Shown here piece by piece: positions 5,477 through 7,651 of a stretch of DNA of 7,651 bases. Every line of letters starts with the position of its first letter. Within the stretch, counting starts at the first letter, position 1. The stretch is from Methanobacteriota archaeon. Its GTDB lineage: Archaea; Thermoplasmatota; Poseidoniia; Poseidoniales; Poseidoniaceae. The stretch lies in NCBI GenBank assembly GCA_002726845.1, contig PBSP01000069.1, positions 1 through 7,651 on the forward strand. The letters are read 5' to 3'. The position numbers and the translations under genes were made by a program. The notes beneath the pieces were generated by a model, which was not told the DNA's origin, ran no database searches, and saw only the letters and a list, made by a program, of their open reading frames with translations.

Positions 5477-7033
5477 TTACTCTTCTTCCCATGTGTGTGA
5501 TGGACGGGCATCGTAATAGGGTCGACCGTTTTTGTTCAGGCGGTACAATCTGTAAATGACAAAGCCGGTGATGTAAAGCGACGAAAGTGAAAGTGCGACG
5601 GCTTTTGTCATCGAGTTGTCAGAATCCTCGTAATGCGATACAACTTGGACTTCAAGCGTCCCTTCATCTCCAGCATGATGCAAGAAAATGAAGGTATAGA
5701 CATAGGGTGAATTCAGCTTGAGATCGATACTCTCATTCGGGAGAAGAGAAGCTGTACACTCCACTTTTTGCGTGCAATGATGTTCTGCTAATCCTTTCAT
5801 TTTGTTCCAATCGATGCTAAAATCTGAAAACCCGCTCTCCGCCAGATTGACAGTGAGAATCGCATATTCAAGTGTGTTCGAGTCGTCGAAGTTCTTGATT
5901 GTGGTTGTGGCAGAATATTTCGGATTCATTTCAGCAATGATGTCTTGAACTGTGTCTCCCGGCCCCAATTGAAACGATGGTTGCTCTTCATTTGTGGAAT
6001 CTTGGTAGTTAATCGCTCCCATAATGGCAGCAAACAGAACCAAGAGAATGGTTCCTTCTACAAGAATGTGCTTTCGTACTTTTTGACGTGTTACACCCTT
6101 GAACATTGCCCCATAGTCGTTCCTCAACCGAGGCTGGAGATGGTGAATGAACAACGCTCCAATCCCTCCGACGATCATACCGAGTGGTATGTCGATTATC
6201 CAATGTATTCCGAGATACAAAATTGCAAAGATGAACACAACCGTGTTGATGAGAATGAACATGTGGTATCGGTAATGACGCCATTCTTTCAAGGTCAGTC
6301 CTTTTGATTTTACGTGGAGATAATTGAGCATCAGTATGCCGAATGGAATGGCGACGTGGAGCGATGGTACTGCATTGTCAAGTGGATCGTGCTTCGCATA
6401 GAATGTCGAATACCACGAATCATGATACAACAAAGCATCCATCCCTGGAATCCACGAAGATGTGACCTCGACGTTGAAAAAGAGGTAATAGGGTACTGCT
6501 ATGGCGTAAATCAAAAGGTAATTGAGCGTCACTTTATCGGTCATATCACGATCGCTTGTGTAGGCATAGTACACGGTGGTTACGTAAATGAGGAAGAGGT
6601 AGACAAACAGGTAATGGAAATTGAGGAACGTTGTAAGTGCATCGTTTTGAAACGTGTTTTGAACCCAAAGAACAGCATTCCCCTCAAGGTTATGCACTGT
6701 ATCGGTCCAATGGCCTACTCGATGCTTGATCGGTTCATTGAGTCCGTCTGTGAGGTTTTTCCAACGAATGATGATGATGTACCCCATGGCATGAAGGTAG
6801 TAGCGCTGTTTGTGGATGGTTTCCAGCCATTTGCCGTATCGGACGCGTGAACCTTTGTCATGAAGTGAGAAAAGCAGACAAATAATGGGAGTCAGGAACA
6901 AAATCATGCTCATCATGACTGTCCATGGACTCATGTTTGGGCTCATGTGGCTGTGCATATAGAGGTTTACCGCCCGTATACAACTTCCATGCGTTTCAGC
7001 AGAGTAGTTCGAGCGATGGAGTTCAAGAACCAT
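5477..7033 (-). CDS. PAP2/AUR1-like membrane phosphatase or phosphotransferase with an added C-terminal soluble domain
   Basis: The 518-residue product is a multi-spanning membrane protein. DNAVPSLHVA (219-228) and YLGIHWIIDIPLGM (273-286) match motifs two and three of the PAP2 superfamily, with His226 and His277 as the expected catalytic pair and Asp281 beside it. The usual first motif (KxxxxxxRP) is not visible, and the form resembles the PAP2_3 group that includes inositolphosphotransferases. Helices lie near 38-57, 138-158, 168-188, 224-240, 257-275 and 278-298. After the core come a helix at 326-343, a soluble segment of about 130 residues (345-475) that looks beta-rich and has Cys420/Cys426, a last helix (478-495) and a charged tail. 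A role in lipid phosphate removal or headgroup transfer is inferred. The start is uncertain: residues 1-25 are polar, ATG 7033 lacks a Shine-Dalgarno and nearly touches the divergent gene; ATG at 6958, 6946 or 6934 are alternatives. Confidence 0.85.
   Translation of the reverse strand: MVLELHRSNYSAETHGSCIRAVNLYMHSHMSPNMSPWTVMMSMILFLTPIICLLFSLHDKGSRVRYGKWLETIHKQRYYLHAMGYIIIIRWKNLTDGLNEPIKHRVGHWTDTVHNLEGNAVLWVQNTFQNDALTTFLNFHYLFVYLFLIYVTTVYYAYTSDRDMTDKVTLNYLLIYAIAVPYYLFFNVEVTSSWIPGMDALLYHDSWYSTFYAKHDPLDNAVPSLHVAIPFGILMLNYLHVKSKGLTLKEWRHYRYHMFILINTVVFIFAILYLGIHWIIDIPLGMIVGGIGALFIHHLQPRLRNDYGAMFKGVTRQKVRKHILVEGTILLVLFAAIMGAINYQDSTNEEQPSFQLGPGDTVQDIIAEMNPKYSATTTIKNFDDSNTLEYAILTVNLAESGFSDFSIDWNKMKGLAEHHCTQKVECTASLLPNESIDLKLNSPYVYTFIFLHHAGDEGTLEVQVVSHYEDSDNSMTKAVALSLSSLYITGFVIYRLYRLNKNGRPYYDARPSHTWEEE
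6975..6982 (-). promoter_or_regulatory. Possible TATA element for an internal start of the PAP2-like gene
   Basis: The minus strand reads TTGTATACGGG here, with a symmetric GTATAC. It lies about 32 bp before ATG 6946 and 20 bp before ATG 6958. The first distance suits an archaeal box A about 26 bp upstream of transcription start with a short leader. It would be inside the coding region if ATG 7033 is real. AT-rich hexamers are common, so confidence is low. Confidence 0.25.
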
Positions 7034-7057
7034 TATGTCTTGGTTTAGTTGAATCCG
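7034..7057. promoter_or_regulatory. Very short divergent spacer between the PAP2-like and GDPD-like genes
   Basis: With the longest reading frames only about 24 bp separate two divergent start codons, which is too little for two archaeal promoters. CATTATGT at 7031-7038 lies about 24 bp before the GDPD-like ATG at 7058 and could be its TATA element for a nearly leaderless transcript, but it overlaps the PAP2-like ATG 7033. This favours a downstream start for the PAP2-like gene. Confidence 0.3.
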
Positions 7058-7651
7058 ATGTACGCTCAGCCTCCAGAAAACACACTTGAAAGTTTAGTTC
7101 ATGGTATGGAGATGTTTGACGCTATTGAGTTTGACATTCGCTTGACAAAGGACAATCATGTGGTCATTCATCACGACCGTTCTGTTTCAATCGATCCTTC
7201 AAAGCGTAAAGATAATCCAACATTTGTTGAATTGTGGGAACTCGATGATTTGTTGGAATTGGGTTTCTGCTCTTTAGAAATGCTTCTTGAAAACAAATCG
7301 ATTCAGAAATCTGTTCAAGAACAAGGCAAAGTGTTGATTGTTGAATCAAAACGACCAAGTCTCAAAATCAAAGAAAGCGGCGGATGGTTTGCTCGAAAAA
7401 AACACGATACACACATGGGGGCACTCATGAAGCAAGCAGATGAATTGCTCGACCAGTACGAAATACCAAAACAATCCGCTGTACATTACGCCTTTCACAG
7501 AAGCATGAGCAGGGCAATCAAGGTGGGAAACGTTCAACGGAATTGGTCGACGTTGTTACCGCTTGTTCGACCGTTTGCAGGACGAACCACGCAACGTATT
7601 CTTGCCTTTCCTGAGTACTTAACCACCTCTTTTTCTCGAATGTTGAAGAAG
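7058..7651 (+). CDS. Glycerophosphodiester phosphodiesterase-like protein lacking the N-terminal HRG motif (3' partial)
   Basis: The frame runs from ATG 7058 through 198 codons to the right edge with no stop. PPENTLESL (5-13), IEFDIRLTKD (Glu24, Asp26), VIHHD (His39) and VLIVESKRP (Glu96) are, in order, the landmarks of the GDPD TIM-barrel family, which hydrolyses glycerophosphodiesters to glycerol-3-phosphate and an alcohol. Glu24, Asp26 and Glu96 are the expected metal ligands and His39 the second catalytic histidine. The first strand, normally ending in HRG a few residues before PENT, is absent: an in-frame TAG lies at 7046-7048, and the only earlier start (TTG 7049) adds just three residues. 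No HRG-coding triplets occur in the other plus-strand frames nearby. So the gene is either 5'-truncated and inactive, or an active-site variant. The rest, including an insert with WFARKKHD near 106-115, looks intact. No clear Shine-Dalgarno is present. Confidence 0.78.
   Translation, partial: MYAQPPENTLESLVHGMEMFDAIEFDIRLTKDNHVVIHHDRSVSIDPSKRKDNPTFVELWELDDLLELGFCSLEMLLENKSIQKSVQEQGKVLIVESKRPSLKIKESGGWFARKKHDTHMGALMKQADELLDQYEIPKQSAVHYAFHRSMSRAIKVGNVQRNWSTLLPLVRPFAGRTTQRILAFPEYLTTSFSRMLKK

Noticed and set aside
6314..6850. Plus-strand open frame of 178 codons
   Set aside because: It lies wholly antisense to the membrane core of the PAP2-like gene and shows no recognisable domain or ribosome site; the minus frame has the PSLH and H...D motifs.
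7164..7537. Two short minus-strand open frames at the right edge
   Set aside because: They are antisense to the GDPD-like frame, which has clear family motifs.
1..7651. A CRISPR array, defence island, transposon or other mobile system
   Set aside because: No spaced direct repeats, transposase, integrase, nuclease or reverse transcriptase signatures are visible; the recognisable genes are housekeeping or membrane functions.

Overview
The window looks like a compact, gene-dense piece of an archaeal chromosome. The best guess is a marine Euryarchaeon of the Poseidoniales (Marine Group II) type. This is inferred from several traits together: moderate GC, short or absent spacers, Shine-Dalgarno motifs of the AGGTGA/AGGTGG type, membrane proteins with zinc-ribbon or acidic low-complexity tails, a TatC lying apart from any visible tatA, a folD gene, and a tRNA with an encoded CCA. 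No rRNA or other decisive marker is present, so the assignment is moderate at best. I see no CRISPR array, insertion sequence, integrase or phage gene.

Layout, left to right. Positions 1-162 hold the 3' end of a plus-strand gene with a Gln/Met/Pro-rich repetitive tail. It abuts, with no bases between, a convergent minus-strand pair: a class I/II PLP-dependent aminotransferase (553-1836) followed by a small two-helix membrane protein with a zinc ribbon (163-543). The Shine-Dalgarno of the second overlaps the stop codon of the first. An 82-bp divergent spacer separates this pair from a tRNA-Thr(UGU) gene (1919-1994). The plus-strand genes then run tightly: folD (2045-2914), a membrane protein with a long acidic tail ending in duplicated VPDMxDLDDLF motifs (2925-3743), and a PHP-family phosphoesterase (3772-4668). 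The PHP gene overlaps a convergent tatC tail-to-tail by 35 bp. Upstream of tatC on the minus strand is a large membrane protein with a PAP2/AUR1-like phosphatase or phosphotransferase core and an added non-membrane domain (5477-7033). Divergent from it, only about 24 bp away, a glycerophosphodiester phosphodiesterase (GDPD)-like gene starts and runs off the right edge.

Functionally the recognisable genes are mostly housekeeping: amino-acid transamination, one-carbon folate metabolism, nucleotide or RNA phosphoester hydrolysis, Tat export and lipid phosphate metabolism. The PAP2-like and GDPD-like genes both act on phosphoesters typical of lipid headgroups, and their divergent arrangement could reflect a shared lipid role; that is inference.

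Nothing here convincingly amounts to a new multi-gene system. The points most worth a second look are: the GDPD-like gene lacks the catalytic HRG motif and starts exactly where that motif should end; the PAP2-like protein carries an extra domain and lacks the usual first motif; the tail protein has repeated DLDDLF motifs; the TatC has a divergent N-terminal half; and both convergent gene pairs leave no room for terminators.
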